In this document: in pieces, positions 1-11,122 of the stretch
Layout of the letters: each line of letters starts with the position of its first letter
How positions within the stretch are numbered: position 1 is the stretch's first letter
DNA from: Triangularia verruculosa
Lineage: Eukaryota; Ascomycota; Sordariomycetes; Sordariales; Podosporaceae
DNA length: 62,487 nucleotides
Assembly: GCA_033296885.1 (NCBI GenBank)
Contig: MU864038.1
Coordinates: 1 to 62,487, forward strand
Direction: 5' to 3'
Translations under genes and position numbers: made by a program
Notes under the pieces: model-generated
What the model was told of the DNA's origin: nothing
Database searches by the model: none
Seen by the model: the letters and a program-made list of their open reading frames with translations, nothing else

Positions 1-119
1 ACAGTGGTCTTGCTTCCTTCAGCACTGCTGTCGTACCCCCCTTTCTTCTGCTTCCGCTACGCACTGCTACAAGCGCATAGTTCGCTGTAGCTCCCCTGTA
101 GGCTCTGCATTACAGACCT

Positions 120-840
120 ATAGGGCAACGCAGCAAACACTAATATATTTAAAGTTCGTAATTTTTAAATTAAAAAGTAAATTAATTCCTATATCGGTAA
201 AAATTATATAATTAAACCTTTAATAATTCTATTTTCCTTTTATAAAAAATCGGAAACTATAAGATTATCGGTAATCCCGATAGGAATAAAATCCTTAATA
301 ATATAAATATAAATTCCACTTTTTAAATAGGTTTTTTAACCTTTCTTCTTTTCCTTTTATTTATATTTTTAATTTAATATATTTATTAATAGTTTTAAAG
401 GAAATAAATTAAAAGTAATATACTTTATAATTACTCTGTTTATATAATATTACAGATTTATAATTATTAAAGTTTAATATTTTTTATTCTTTAAAGTTAG
501 TATATATTTATTAAATTAATTTATTAAATATTTCTATTATTCTTTAGTATATATTCCTTTATTAAAGGGATAGTAAAATAAGAATTTGGGTAATAAATAA
601 ATTATTATATATATTTTCGCCGTTTTTATATAATATTTAAATTATAGTAATTAAAGTTATTTAATTAAATATTTATAAATATATAATTTATACATATTTT
701 TTTTATTAAAAAAATAAATAAGTTCGTTTATATTTAAAATTATAATTTTAATATAAATAGTAGTTTTAGTAAGTTTAATAATAGGCTATTAATATATATA
801 AAGAGAAAACGGAAGTTATGATTAATTTTAGTTGCGGTAA
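120..840. repeat. AT-rich, RIP-like relic DNA
   Basis: Almost pure A/T sequence with abundant TA and TTAAT words and no open frame of note. It changes abruptly to normal composition near 840. In filamentous ascomycetes this is the usual result of repeat-induced point mutation of a transposon; no transposon domain can be recognised here. Bases 1-119 are more GC-balanced, but I see no gene in them. Confidence 0.7.
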
Positions 841-877
841 GTATAGCCGAACGGTCCTTGGACTTACTTTAGCTTAG

Positions 878-899
878 GGTGATGCTCACTACGCTCACC
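878..899. repeat. Short imperfect inverted repeat at AT-rich boundary
   Basis: GGTGA and TCACC arms flank a short loop (tgctcactacgc). The element sits in a GC-rich remnant right at the edge of the AT-rich block. A comparable CCTAAGC/GCTTAGG inverted repeat lies at the right-hand boundary (61074-61100). It could be the worn end of a mobile element. Confidence 0.35.
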
Positions 900-986
900 T
901 TTTGCTTACCTTATGAGACCAATACGGACTGAGCCAAATGTTTTGTCGGGTGTGACTATATAGGTAGATACTCACATCTAGTCCAG

Positions 987-2138
987 TCACAGCACCTCTT
1001 CAGCTCCATCGTCGATCTCTGCCAGCCCAATCAAACCCCCTATTTCGTTCCTTGTCCAGCCAGTGACCCAACCCCATAGTATTTTGGGCCATTCCAAAAG
1101 TACAATCCGCAGCCACACAAGGTTGCCATCCACACTTCCGGTCCATCCTCGCATCTGAACTTCAGCAAGCCCAGGCAAGCCATAAAGTCGCAGTACAGAT
1201 CGCTTGTAATACTTCCAGCGCCAGCTGCTGTCCAGATTGGCAGAATGGAAAGGGCGAGGTGCCCAGAGACCTCTGGTATGACAGGTCGAGAAGGCGTGAG
1301 AATGTGGAAAGAGGACGTGGATGTAACTCGAGTCGAATGGGGAGGGTGGTTTTGCCTTTGGTGTTTGTGTCCGACGATGAGTGCGCGGGAAAGTCCTGGT
1401 TGTGGTAGAATATGTTTCCCGCGATGCCGTCATGCTGATGTGGCGGCTTGTATTGTGCCAGGTTCGGGTTTCTTCTTGATATATCGCTGTGCTGCTGGTA
1501 TGCCCTTGATGTCTTACTGTTTGTTGGGCGACGACATGCTGAGTGGGTGAGTACCATGTTGGAGCTTGGTAATTCGATATGGGATCATAAGCGAGATCAG
1601 GAACTCCGTACACAGGTAGCTGGTCGAGGCTAACGTAGCTTTCTCCCAAGTTGTACTCCCGTTGGAGACCTTGTTGGCTGATGGGATGGACACGGTGTTC
1701 ATCCAGGGTCTCATAGGTGATTGAGTGTGAAGAATCTGGTATCGAAGTCCAGGAAGAAGTCAAATCTCCAACCGAGTCGGTGCTCCATGATTCGAACCCG
1801 CGACTTGGTGAGACATTGTTGGTTCGAATTTGTGTTCCTGGCTGGTCCTCATGCTGAGATAATCGATAAGGCCTCAGGGACGTTGCGGACGTGCTCAGTG
1901 ATCCAGTAATTCGAGACTCAGTTACTCTGGGTGATGTAGGCTCTTCCGTACAATTTTCCGGCCGGGGGCAGCCGTAATTCTCCATCCAAAACTTGCATTC
2001 TTTGCAAACGTTGGGTCTGTCTCTGCACTCTAGACACCACTTCCATGATCCTCGAGGCACGCGCTTGTTCCACTCTGCGTCCGACCACTCCTCATTATCA
2101 GAGTCTGCTCCGAATGTGTCCTCGTAAAGGGCGTCCAT
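987..2138 (-). CDS. Hypothetical protein with Cys-rich motif near the N-terminus
   Basis: I do not recognise the family. From the first in-frame ATG (2138) the product is 383 residues. The same frame stays open to 2336 but only from a GTG, so a 5' exon or the internal ATG is needed. Near the N-terminus is a WCLEC-x6-CKEC cluster followed by YGCPRPENC, that is six cysteines within about 30 residues, suggesting a small metal-binding knuckle. The middle is Ser/Thr-rich and probably disordered; the last 120 residues are rich in Trp and hydrophobics. It lies about 150 bp from RIP-like DNA, so it may be a lineage-specific gene. That the ORF is long and uninterrupted is seen; that it is expressed is inferred. 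Confidence 0.5.
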   Translation of the reverse strand: MDALYEDTFGADSDNEEWSDAEWNKRVPRGSWKWCLECRDRPNVCKECKFWMENYGCPRPENCTEEPTSPRVTESRITGSLSTSATSLRPYRLSQHEDQPGTQIRTNNVSPSRGFESWSTDSVGDLTSSWTSIPDSSHSITYETLDEHRVHPISQQGLQREYNLGESYVSLDQLPVYGVPDLAYDPISNYQAPTWYSPTQHVVAQQTVRHQGHTSSTAIYQEETRTWHNTSRHISMTASRETYSTTTRTFPRTHRRTQTPKAKPPSPFDSSYIHVLFPHSHAFSTCHTRGLWAPRPFHSANLDSSWRWKYYKRSVLRLYGLPGLAEVQMRGWTGSVDGNLVWLRIVLLEWPKILWGWVTGWTRNEIGGLIGLAEIDDGAEEVL

Positions 2139-2727
2139 GTTGCTGAAGGTTTCCAGATGTTGAACCGCCCGGACCAAATGCAAGAATAGAATCCCGGTTT
2201 TCTTCGAGTTCAGCCTGGTCACGAGGCTTCCTGGTCTACGACCGAATTTGGCGATAGCGGCTGACAAGTCTCGGCCAAGAAGCGTGATTCTCGCAATGTC
2301 GCGTAGTTTTAGGTACAAAACACGCTTCGCAACCACATGACAGAAATTTTTTGGTCGAGATGTGTTGTGTAGGTATTTTTTGAGATGGAATTATCGGTCG
2401 CTGTCAAACCTTGGGTGCCGCCCCCCACACCAAGCGGAAAGTCACGGGGCTCTGGACCCGGAGAGTGACGACACGCCACACGGACTTTCCAACTCTATTT
2501 CTAAATCGAAGAAAAGTCATGCTTGTCCATAGCGAAGATAACTTACGTCCTCACCAGTGGACTCTCGGTGATGGGGTTCACTCAAGAGACGCGATTGGTG
2601 ATTGGTTCGTGCGGGGTTCGCGTTTGTTGACACAATGGAAATACCAAGGAGATATCACGCCCCCAAAATGTTTGCAAATCTCACACACAAAGTTGTAAAG
2701 AGTCACGGAAGATACTACAATCTCATC

Positions 2728-3686
2728 ATGTCAAATAATCCAATTCCGTCTGATGCCGAGCTTGCTCGCCTCCATTCTCGCCGTCAACTTCCGGCTCCTG
2801 CGCCAGCATATCTCCCCACAGGGCTCAACTCACCCCTCACCGTCAACAAGGAGCTATACTCCAAGATTCAATCCGCTCCTCGAGTTCTAGAGAAGAGCTT
2901 CACGCTTCCCATCCGCTCAGGCCAAGCCTGGACCGCCCCTGCCGGTTCCATCATCCGGATCAGTACCCCTGAAGGACCTCAAGTTGGCGATTTAAACATA
3001 TGGTTTGTTTGTTCCCTGAAATGTCATCATTTACTCTCACAGCTAACATCCACAGGAATCAACACAGCCCCTCCGAGCGCTTCTGGGCCTCCCGCACCCG
3101 CCAGCTTCACTCAACCCACTTGACCACCCACGACCGGCTGTGGTCCTGTCTCCCTTATATGCGCCCTCTACTCACCATAATCTCCGATTCCCTGTCCTGG
3201 TACGGTACTGACAACAACGGCGGTCGTGTTCACGATCTACTGGGAACAAGATGCGATCCCTACATCAACCACCTCCTGTCAGGGGGACAAAGCTATGACT
3301 ATCACTGCCACAGCAACCTGGTCCGGGCAGTCAAGGACTTTGGGGTAGAAGAGAAAGATGTGCATGACGTAATCAATTTATTTCAGGTCACCGGGTTGGA
3401 TGAGAAGGGTAGATACTGTATGAGCGCATCTCCGGCCGAGAAGGGTGACAGTATTGAGTTTTTCGCCGAGGTGGATGTACTCATGGCCTTGAGCACGTGC
3501 CCGGGAGGGGACTTGAGTCTTTGGGGGTTCGGGGCGGAGAGCGAGAAGGAGATGGAGAAATGTTGCAGGCCGTTGAAGGTGGAGGTTTTCAGGCTGGGGG
3601 ACAGTGCCTTCTTGGAACGGGAGGGGTGGAAGCCGGCGGAGGTTGCTGGGTATAAGGGCAACCATGGACTTGCTGTTGAGCCATGA
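2728..3686 (+). CDS. DUF1989 / urea carboxylase-associated family protein
   Basis: Two exons (2728-3002, 3056-3686) with a 53-bp intron give 301 residues. The join restores the conserved string GDLNIWNQHSPSERFWASRT, which is typical of DUF1989 proteins. These are often found with urea or amino-acid catabolism enzymes in bacteria and are common in fungi. Further family-like segments are HLTTHDRLWS, GGRVHDLLGTRCDPY and, near the C-terminus, a segment ending in STCPGGDLS. The biochemical activity is not settled; a role in nitrogen-compound metabolism is only suggested by family context. No signal peptide is seen, so it is likely cytosolic. The upstream ATG at 2602 is in frame but gives an extension without family character, so I chose 2728. 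Confidence 0.88.
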
Positions 3687-4590
3687 TCTGGACTTACCGT
3701 GGCCCAGCATCCTCACGCTCTTCGTTATCTTTCAGGTTCCGAAGCTGAGTGAGACCCCTGCTAGCTAAATCCAAGAATCAAGGTCAGCATCCAGACGGAA
3801 AAAATAACCCTGGCAGTGGAAAATATAATGATCGAATATAGGTATTTCCTAATCGTCGCCTTTGAGATCTGACCAGAATGGTTGCGTCCAGTATTCGTAA
3901 TCCCTTCAAGTTCGGCTTCTGTCCTCCACGCCATTGGCTGCCAGACAGATCAACGCCGTGACCACGTTTTACTGCGATGCCACGTCGTTCTTACCTCACT
4001 GCTCACAAACCAACACTAAAACAAAGCCTTGAATCCTTTGACTGTCAACCAAGACCCTCATATGACACGTCCCTTGGGCTGACAATTATCATCCGACAGA
4101 ACCAGTGGGAAAAAAACAATGCTGTTGGTCAGCTCACGTCACTCCTCCACTTACGCCAGTCTGTTGGCGGCAGCGCCTCCCGCGCCAGGAGTAACCGCCA
4201 TCGGCATAACCCGTGGGAACCAGCCAGCCAACCAGCTGCCACATTCTTGTCAGAGTCAACCACTGAACTCCCAGTGTTCGGTCCGCCAAGGTTTCAGGCA
4301 AAAGCCCCATTCCGTGCCACTGACGGCACCAGACTCAGCTTCGGTTTCGGTTTCGCTCTTTCTTTGTGGTTAATATCAGCAAGCCAACGGAAGTGATAGA
4401 GTAGATATTTCTACTTGACAATGGCCCTCTCCCTGCTCTTATACTGACAAGTAATCACTTATTCGTTGCTTTGTGTGCTCGCCATCCCAACTGCTGTTGA
4501 CACTTTGTTCTGGCCTGACTCGAAACCTCGACTGAGAGCGGCGCGGAAGCACAACTTGGCGACCTTGCGTGAGGTATCATATTTCCCAAA
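3687..4590. other. Intergenic region, no supported gene
   Basis: Open frames here (for example 3977-4396) have no coding-like composition or recognisable domain. It probably holds the 3' end of the DUF1989 transcript and the promoter of the next gene. Confidence 0.5.
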
Positions 4591-5114
4591 ATGGTCGGGG
4601 TAAGCCATTACGGTCTCTCTTCACGGCTGCGAGGTCACCCAGGTGGCTGGTGGTCGGTGTCAGGTGGCCGGAAGCCACGCAAGGAATACTCAATCTTTGA
4701 TCTCAAAAATCAACAGCACCAAGAGGAAGAAGGCATCACGATTCTGAAAGTGGAGACACCGTTTGTGAAAGTCGTACGAGCCCTACCGTTGCTGCTGGTT
4801 TCAGTTTTGGCGTATCAATTCTGGTTGAAAACGGGGAAGGTTGTCTTTGAAGGGGAGGGGAGGGAGGACATTGCGATATTGAAGAGGTTTTCCGGGTGGG
4901 CATGGTTGGAGGAGTCGTAAGTTTCTGCATTAGCCAAAGATACAGCACGGGATTACAACTGACAATGGCGCTTGATAGACTGGCGTTGGCGAATATATCC
5001 TTTCTGCCGGCTGCATTATACAATCTCTGGCCACCAGCACAAGGGCAGCTCTTGTCGTCTTTAACCGAGTCTGCGGTTCTCTTTATAATGTGGTACGAGG
5101 CTGTGAAGCAATAG
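4591..5114 (+). CDS. Small two-exon membrane protein, unknown
   Basis: Exons 4591-4916 and 4979-5114 join across a 62-bp GTAAGT...TAG intron with a CTGAC branch site, giving 153 residues. The ATG sits in a good fungal context (CCCAAAATGG). A basic, Gly/Arg-rich N-terminus is followed by a hydrophobic segment (VVRALPLLLVSVLAYQFWL) and a C-terminal segment (ESAVLFIMWYEAV) that could be a second membrane helix. The spliced exon reads smoothly (LALANISFLPAALYNLW) and ends at a natural stop. No family is recognised. Organelle membrane localisation is possible but not shown. Confidence 0.55.
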
Positions 5115-5703
5115 CAAAGCAGCCGGGGAGGTTGGTTACTTTTGGTGTTGCGCAGCAACCTGACTTGGTAAAAATGCCATTTCAGGAATATACTGAGATG
5201 TCGGGTCTTTTAGGTCTCTACTCGTGTAGTGATCTCAAATAACTCGTGAATGCACAACGGATGGCAGCATCGGGACAGCCCCGCTCTTTTCAGCTGACGA
5301 GGCCTTTTTCCAGCCAACCAGATCAGCCGGTGATCTCTCGCTTCTGCAGATGACCTCATTCTGCTGGGCCCGATAAGGCCGATAGGAGGCCCAAAGCAGT
5401 CTAGCCGCCAATGCCAAGCACGCAACGGCAGGAGATTCTCGTTTTTCCCGTCGGTGGCTCAGCCACTTTCTCTGTGCTGCCCCTGGTCGCTGCAGCTGCC
5501 CAACTGTCTTTGACACGAGCTTTTCCCTGGCACCTCCCGGCGGCGCTGCTTTCGGCGGGACCCTCTCCCCCACTCGCTCTCGAATTGCTGGTAGCTGCAT
5601 TGCTGGAATTGACTTTCATCGCTCCATCCCTCAATCTTGTCCGTCTCCATCCATCAATTTGCCAAGGGTAGGCACCACGAGTGCTCTTTGTCTTTGTCAT
5701 CTA

Positions 5704-5740
<37 letters not shown>

Positions 5741-6231
5741 CGATGGTGTCGCGTTAGGTATTCTGTCGGTCGCTGTCAACAATCGCTGTCACTCGTTTGC
5801 TTCTGTTTCCCGATCCACGACTCCCGAAAAAATACAACGAACCCCAGTCCACCCGTCGCTCGATCCCGTCGCTTTCCCCTCCGCTAAATCCAATTGGGAC
5901 GAACACTCCAGAAAGCTTGGTTTGCGCACGCCCTTCCGAACCTCAAACCACGACCGACCACTGCCCGTCGCCCGTTATCGAGGGCTGCCAGACCATCGAC
6001 GAGCTGACTCAGGGCGTGGTGACCGTTGGGACCACGATAGGAGGAGAATGCACGTCTGAACAAAACTGGGCCAGAACCACACCGTCGCCGACCGTCTCGT
6101 CAAAGTACTCGCCCACCACCATCAAAACCGTCGACCACACCACCCATAGCTTCCGACCAGTGTTCATCCCACCCCGACCGATCCAAAAAGGCTTCCAGGT
6201 TCCGGCCCGGGCGGGCTTCCGATCAACCAAG
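5115..6231. other. Upstream region and long leader of the FLC-type gene
   Basis: No convincing gene. Pyrimidine-rich stretches and a TCTG microsatellite precede the start codon at 6232. The frame of the downstream gene is open back to about 5797, but that extension lacks coding character and would bury the signal peptide. Confidence 0.5.
5706..5736. repeat. (TCTG)n microsatellite
   Basis: About seven perfect TCTG/CTGT units followed by two TCCG variants, about 500 bp before the FLC-type start codon, probably in its promoter or 5' leader. Confidence 0.85.
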
Positions 6232-8674
6232 ATGCGGCTTCCATCTTTCAACTCCCTTTTCGCCATCTCCACACTCGCTTCTCTCCTTCTCCCCGTCGCC
6301 GCCGAATCCGTGCTCCGATCGAGTTCGTTAGAAGCATGCCAGGCCAATTCGGGCTTCCGGGCCAGTCTCTTCGATGTCGTCTTCACACCCAACAATAGGA
6401 CTGTTGCGATCAACTTGATGGCCACATCGTCTATCGAAGGCTATGTCTTGTTCGACATCACCATCTTGGCCTATGGCTACAAGGCGATCCAAACCACCGT
6501 TGACCCCTGCGAGGCCAAAATCATGGGATTATGTCCCATGACATCAGGAAAAATGACGAACCCCTTCAACCTGGGACCATTTGAGCCAGGCGCGCTGGAC
6601 GTCATCCCAGGTATCGCCTACACTTTCCCGGACTTGGATGCGACCGTCAAGGTCTACATCAACATGACTTCTGGAGAACAGAAAGGCCAGACGATTGCTT
6701 GTCTGGAAGCCGATGTGTCGAATGGAAAAACCGGTAAGTTTGTGTTTACCGGCTCAGACCGGTTAGGTTGTCCTTGACCTGCCCGCTGACTGATCAACAG
6801 TTGATCTCATCGGTGTGAAGTGGGCTGCCGCTGCTGTGATTCTCGTCGCCATGATCGCCTCTGCCGTTGTTGCGGGACTGGGCTTTACCAATGCGGCTTC
6901 ACATATTGCTGCCAACACCCTGGCCCTGCTTGCCTACTTCCAGTCCCAAGCCATGATCGGCCTCTGCAGCGTCTCGCTGCCACCGGTCGTGCAGTCATGG
7001 ACCCAGGACTTCCAGTGGACGATGGGTATCATTAGAGTCGGCTTCATCCAAACTATCCTGACGTGGTACCAACGCTCGACCGGTGGAACTGCCTCGGTCA
7101 TCTTCGACACGCTCAGCATCGTGTCGGTTCAAGTCGAAAAGGTGAAGCGCTCATTGCCCATGTTGGAGCCTGCTGTCCAGGCCGTTCAGCGACGGGCGGC
7201 CGACGTCGCCCATCATGCTAGCACCCTCGGAAAACGCTCTTACGAGAAGACCGAATGGGGCAGCTACATTGTGTACGGCATCCAAAGAGTTGCGTTCCGA
7301 GCCCGCATCGAAACCACCAATCTGTTCTTGACCGGCATCACCTTCTTTTACATCTTGTGTGTGATCCTGGTCATTCTCGTGCTGCTCTTCAAGGTCGGCG
7401 TGGAGGTGGCCATCAAGTTCAAGCTGTCGAAAGGAAAAAGCTTTTCCGAGTTCCGCGCCGGCTGGTTGACAACGCTCAAGGGCATCCTCTTCCGTCTTAC
7501 CTTGATTTGCTTTCCCCCAGTTGCCATTCTCTGCCTGTGGGAGTTCACACAGGTCGACTCCCCCGGCGCCGTCGTCGTTGCCGTGTTCTTCTTCTTTAGC
7601 ATGCTCGGCGCCTTGAGCTATGCTGCCTACAATGTCACCGTTACCGCCCGTCGCAGCGTCACGCTTCACCGCAACCCGGCTTACATTCTATTCTCGGACC
7701 CCCGCGTCCTCAACAAATGGGGCTTCCTGTACGTCCAGTACCGCGCTTCGGCTTACTACTTTATCGTTCCGACTATCGTCTACATTTTGGTGAAGGGCAT
7801 GTTCATCGCACTGGCACAAAAGTCTGGTGTCGTCCAAGCCGTGGCTCTAATCATCATCGAGGCCGCTGCTCTCATTACCGTCAGTGTGATTCGACCCTTT
7901 ATGGACAAGTCGACCAACTCTTTCAACATTGCCATTTGCTCCATCAACTTCGTCAACGCCATTTTCCTCTTCGTCTTTACCGACGTATTCGGCCTTCCCG
8001 GCCTTGTGATTGGTGTCGTTGGTGTCGTGTTCTGGATCGCCAATGCCGCCTTTTCTCTGATCCTCTTGTTGATGCTCATCATCACCACGGGCATCATCAT
8101 GTTCCACAACAACCCCGACACCCGATACCAGTTTATGAACGACGATCGCACGAGCTTTATCAAGTCGCAAACCCACATTGCCACCACTTCGGAACTGGAC
8201 GCCTTGGCCGCCACGGCGCGCGGAACTGGCAAGCCCATCGACTTGGACGACGATGAGAGTGCTCGGTCGAGCCCTGCCAACGTTGGTGGCCTGCCGCGCC
8301 CTGGAACGGCGGGCTCCAACACAAGCCCCAACCGGTATTCCCTCAAGAGTGTTAGAGACTCGGCGAGGAATAGTGTGAGGAGTTCGATGATTGTCCCCGG
8401 CGGCGTCTACATGTCGGAGAAGCCTGGAGGCCAGGGCCATCACCTGGGGAATCAGGCGAGCGGAAGCGTCCGGGCACCAAGTCCATTAACAGCTTCGGCG
8501 AGCGACGGCAGTTTGCCAAAGCCCTCGTCACCACCAAAGCCACAAGGTGGAAAGTAAGTCTTGGTCTGCCTCGAGTCGGTTGCATGTCGGAACGGTAATG
8601 TTAACTAACACTTGTCGGTAGTCAGTGGCAACGCGGCGCCGGGTATGACTGAAGCAGATGCTCTACCCGCATGA
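6232..8674 (+). CDS. TRP-like/flavin carrier (FLC) family membrane protein
   Basis: Three exons (6232-6733, 6801-8553, 8623-8674) encode 768 residues. The N-terminus MRLPSFNSLFAISTLASLLL is a signal peptide. Next comes a luminal ML-like domain of about 150 residues, then a TRP-like multi-helix domain. The segment YFQSQAMIGLCSVSLPP followed by WTQDFQWTMGIIR is strongly characteristic of the fungal FLC family (yeast Flc1-3, fission yeast Pkd2). These proteins act in ER/Golgi or plasma membrane and are linked to FAD transport, calcium homeostasis and wall integrity. The C-terminal tail is Ser/Pro-rich. A last small exon is inferred from consensus splice sites (gtaagt, CTAAC, tag) and gives the ending QWQRGAGMTEADALPA; without it the protein would stop four codons into the intron region. 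Confidence 0.93.
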
Positions 8675-9486
8675 TTTCCTTGTTTCTTCATTATTTCTCG
8701 ATCTCTTGCATATCCGGTATTTTTGGTATAGGCCGTAAATCTTTTTAGTGTCGCGTCGCACCTCGTCGTCAACTCGGGAAAGCTATCCCTTTTCTTATTT
8801 TGTTACAAGGTGCGAGACAACGTGGATCCGAGTCTCTGCCCTTTGTTGTGTTCGGGTCGATGATGGACTCCCTTGTATATAGACACACTGGTTCGAGCTG
8901 TTATTTATGGGGGTGTGTATCTGTGGTCTCGCACATTTTCTCTCTGGCTTTGGTTGGGCAAGGATGCAGAGGAGGGAGGGGGTAAACATCATCCATACGA
9001 GCAACTTCTTGTCGATCCTTGAGAGTTTGAAATCCTTGTCCAGGAAGCGGGTTTACCTCTGTTTTCTTTGTCTAGCCGTTATCTCGCCATCAGATACCTT
9101 GCGAAGGAGTTATGGATGTATTGCAGATAGATGCACGTTTGGTGGATAAAAGAACGGGTTCCTCTGTTTCTTGTGGAGAAAAAACGTCTTGTTATTTTTT
9201 AGGCGATGGTTTGCGTTTCAGGTCATGAATCCATAATCCGGTCTGATGTCCAAAGTCGGATGCCATCCCAGCCAGTGGTACCTGCATCTGCGCCCAGGGG
9301 ATGGCTGCCAGGGGGGGTGAAGCACGCCCGCGCATGTGGGTCGGGTGTGGTGGGTTCGCCTCAGCCCCAAATATACACAACTGGCGTCTGCAGAACAATG
9401 AAATTCGGCCCAGACGCACAGAACACACAAAAGAAAACTAGGTACCTAGACTGTTATAACCTGGGGAGGCAAAAGAAAAGTCAAGA
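8675..9486. other. Intergenic region between FLC-type gene and tRNA-Ser
   Basis: Probably the FLC-type 3' UTR. An A-rich stretch just left of the tRNA (9471-9480) reads as a T-run on the minus strand and should serve as its polymerase III terminator. No protein gene is supported. Confidence 0.5.
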
Positions 9487-9568
9487 CGACGTGGGCCTGA
9501 TTCGAACAGACGCTCCCGAAGGAACAAGATTTCTAGTCTTGCGCATTAGACCACTCTGCCACCACGCC
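9487..9568 (-). tRNA. tRNA-Ser (anticodon AGA)
   Basis: The minus strand folds into a complete class II tRNA of 82 nt. The acceptor stem GGCGTGG pairs with CCACGTC (one G-U pair), followed by discriminator G. The D arm contains the A box TGGCAGAGTGG. The anticodon stem CAAGA/TCTTG closes a seven-base loop CTAGAAA with anticodon AGA. A variable arm built on TTCCTTCGGGAG gives the long serine extra arm. The T arm contains TTCGAAT and supplies the B box. No intron. A T-run follows the 3' end on the minus strand. Confidence 0.96.
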
Positions 9569-9889
9569 CTGTACTTGAATGGAGATTGGGGAGGGAGCAG
9601 GCCTCTGAGACTTGTGTTTTCTGTGAGCCAATTGAAAAGCCATTGGTCCTTGCAGAGGCATAAAATAGAGGGCTTGTCTTCTTCACATGGGTGAATTTCC
9701 AAGGGGGCGGAAACTTGTGATATACACACAGGGAGCTGACGAAGGCTTGCGGCCAAGCCGAAGCTGAAGACAACGTGGCGTCGGTATTTGCGACGGGCTG
9801 CCAACTAGCCTGAATTGATTCCAAGCCTCAGGTATGTCCGGTGTTGATTTAGTTGATTTAACATCCATCCCCCACGGTAGGTACCCGCC

Positions 9890-11122
9890 ATGACAGCTAT
9901 CAAGATGTCTCCTTTGCAGCAGCTTCCATCGGAACTCATTATACTCATTTTCGAAGCCATTCTCGGACATGTCACGTCATTCAGGGCAATCTACGCCATC
10001 TGGCTCTCATCCCGCTGCTTGTATTATCGATTCAGCAGGGAGTTCATCATGGATCTCTTTCTTCAACATCTCCAGTTCGCACTGTCAGGGTCTGGTATGG
10101 ACACAAAAAGACGTCATCAACGGGAACGGATTCTAGTTGAAGGTCTCTTCAGGCTGGTTGTTGACGCCTGCCAGAAGGACACGCCGGAGTTCCTCCAACG
10201 GGCGACAATAAGATACCCCCGCTTGTTCTTGATCGCATACGAACATTTTAAGTTGCGCATCCATACCAACCATATACCTCAAGGTCGTGGTAGTTTTTAT
10301 CCTGTCCCCAGCATGCTGGACTCAATCCGCTTTGGTGAGTACGCCATCTTGATGGATGCACCTCTCACGGCCAGGCTATTGCTGTCTCGCCGAGACTCCC
10401 TCTACCCGCCCCCGAACGGCACACCACCAGGACCCGAATGGCGAGTATCATGCCAGAGTTATTTTTTGCGGCACCTTATCAGCGCAATACTGGCGACAGA
10501 AGATGTCAACAAGGAACAGGTCGATGCGGCTTTGCTCGCAGCTCGCCGCTTTGGCTTACCAAGAACCGCTGATCTAGTGAGTGTGGATCCGGGGTCTGGA
10601 CCCGCCGCGGGCCCTGAATGCGGGGGCAATTCTGGAAGGAGTGAACCCCCCGGACCTGCTCGCAACCGCTTGCTCCGTCAGCCCCGCGAGGTAGCAGCAA
10701 GGGAGGTCGCCTCCAGGCTGCTCCAGGCCATGAAGCTCAATAGAGACTTCACTCTCTACCACTCGGGCCTCCCCGTTGCACTGCGGAGGAGCCTGAGCAC
10801 CCTCCATATCTCTTCCAACCCGGACAAGTTCATGACCCCGTTGACCCAGCGCTGGATCGATCTCACCACTCACCGAAGATTAACGGGCCCCCCCGACGAC
10901 GTTTCATCGATTGAAGATTCATCACTGTCCCCGGGAAGCGATCTCGCCAACAGTGAGCCCTGGCCGGCGATCGATTCCCCCGTCAAGTCGCATTCATCGG
11001 CCCGGGCCTCCGTCTTGGTTTGCACATTCCCCTGTGAAGAAGAGAAAAGGTCGAATGAAACATCTGCAGCCACAAGAAACAGACAAGAAACACGAGAACC
11101 GCCATCTACAGCCAATGTCTGA
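9890..11122 (+). CDS. F-box-like protein (hypothetical)
   Basis: A single-exon frame of 410 residues. The start SPLQQLPSELIILIFEAI looks like a divergent F-box (LPxEL then hydrophobic helix), which would make it a substrate adaptor of an SCF ubiquitin ligase. The rest has no recognised repeats, although the segment around ARLLLSRRDSLYPPP resembles part of an ankyrin-type repeat. An in-frame ATG at 9905 is an alternative start. Between 10581 and 10691 the +1 frame reads more like protein than the annotated frame, so an indel or a missed splice event is possible. The C-terminal 90 residues are Ser/Pro-rich and probably disordered. Confidence 0.55.
   Translation: MTAIKMSPLQQLPSELIILIFEAILGHVTSFRAIYAIWLSSRCLYYRFSREFIMDLFLQHLQFALSGSGMDTKRRHQRERILVEGLFRLVVDACQKDTPEFLQRATIRYPRLFLIAYEHFKLRIHTNHIPQGRGSFYPVPSMLDSIRFGEYAILMDAPLTARLLLSRRDSLYPPPNGTPPGPEWRVSCQSYFLRHLISAILATEDVNKEQVDAALLAARRFGLPRTADLVSVDPGSGPAAGPECGGNSGRSEPPGPARNRLLRQPREVAAREVASRLLQAMKLNRDFTLYHSGLPVALRRSLSTLHISSNPDKFMTPLTQRWIDLTTHRRLTGPPDDVSSIEDSSLSPGSDLANSEPWPAIDSPVKSHSSARASVLVCTFPCEEEKRSNETSAATRNRQETREPPSTANV

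Noticed and set aside
870..885. TTAGGG hexamer at the left border and again near 62230
   Set aside because: Single copies only. A fungal telomere would show many tandem TTAGGG units, so the AT-rich ends are not shown to be telomeric.
1780..1840. Two TTCGAA-containing stretches (GATTCGAACC, GGTTCGAATTT) resembling tRNA B boxes
   Set aside because: No acceptor, D or anticodon stems can be formed around either. They lie inside the open frame of the minus-strand Cys-rich gene.
3977..4396. 139-codon plus-strand frame
   Set aside because: Low-complexity, no splice or domain support, and no sensible start context.
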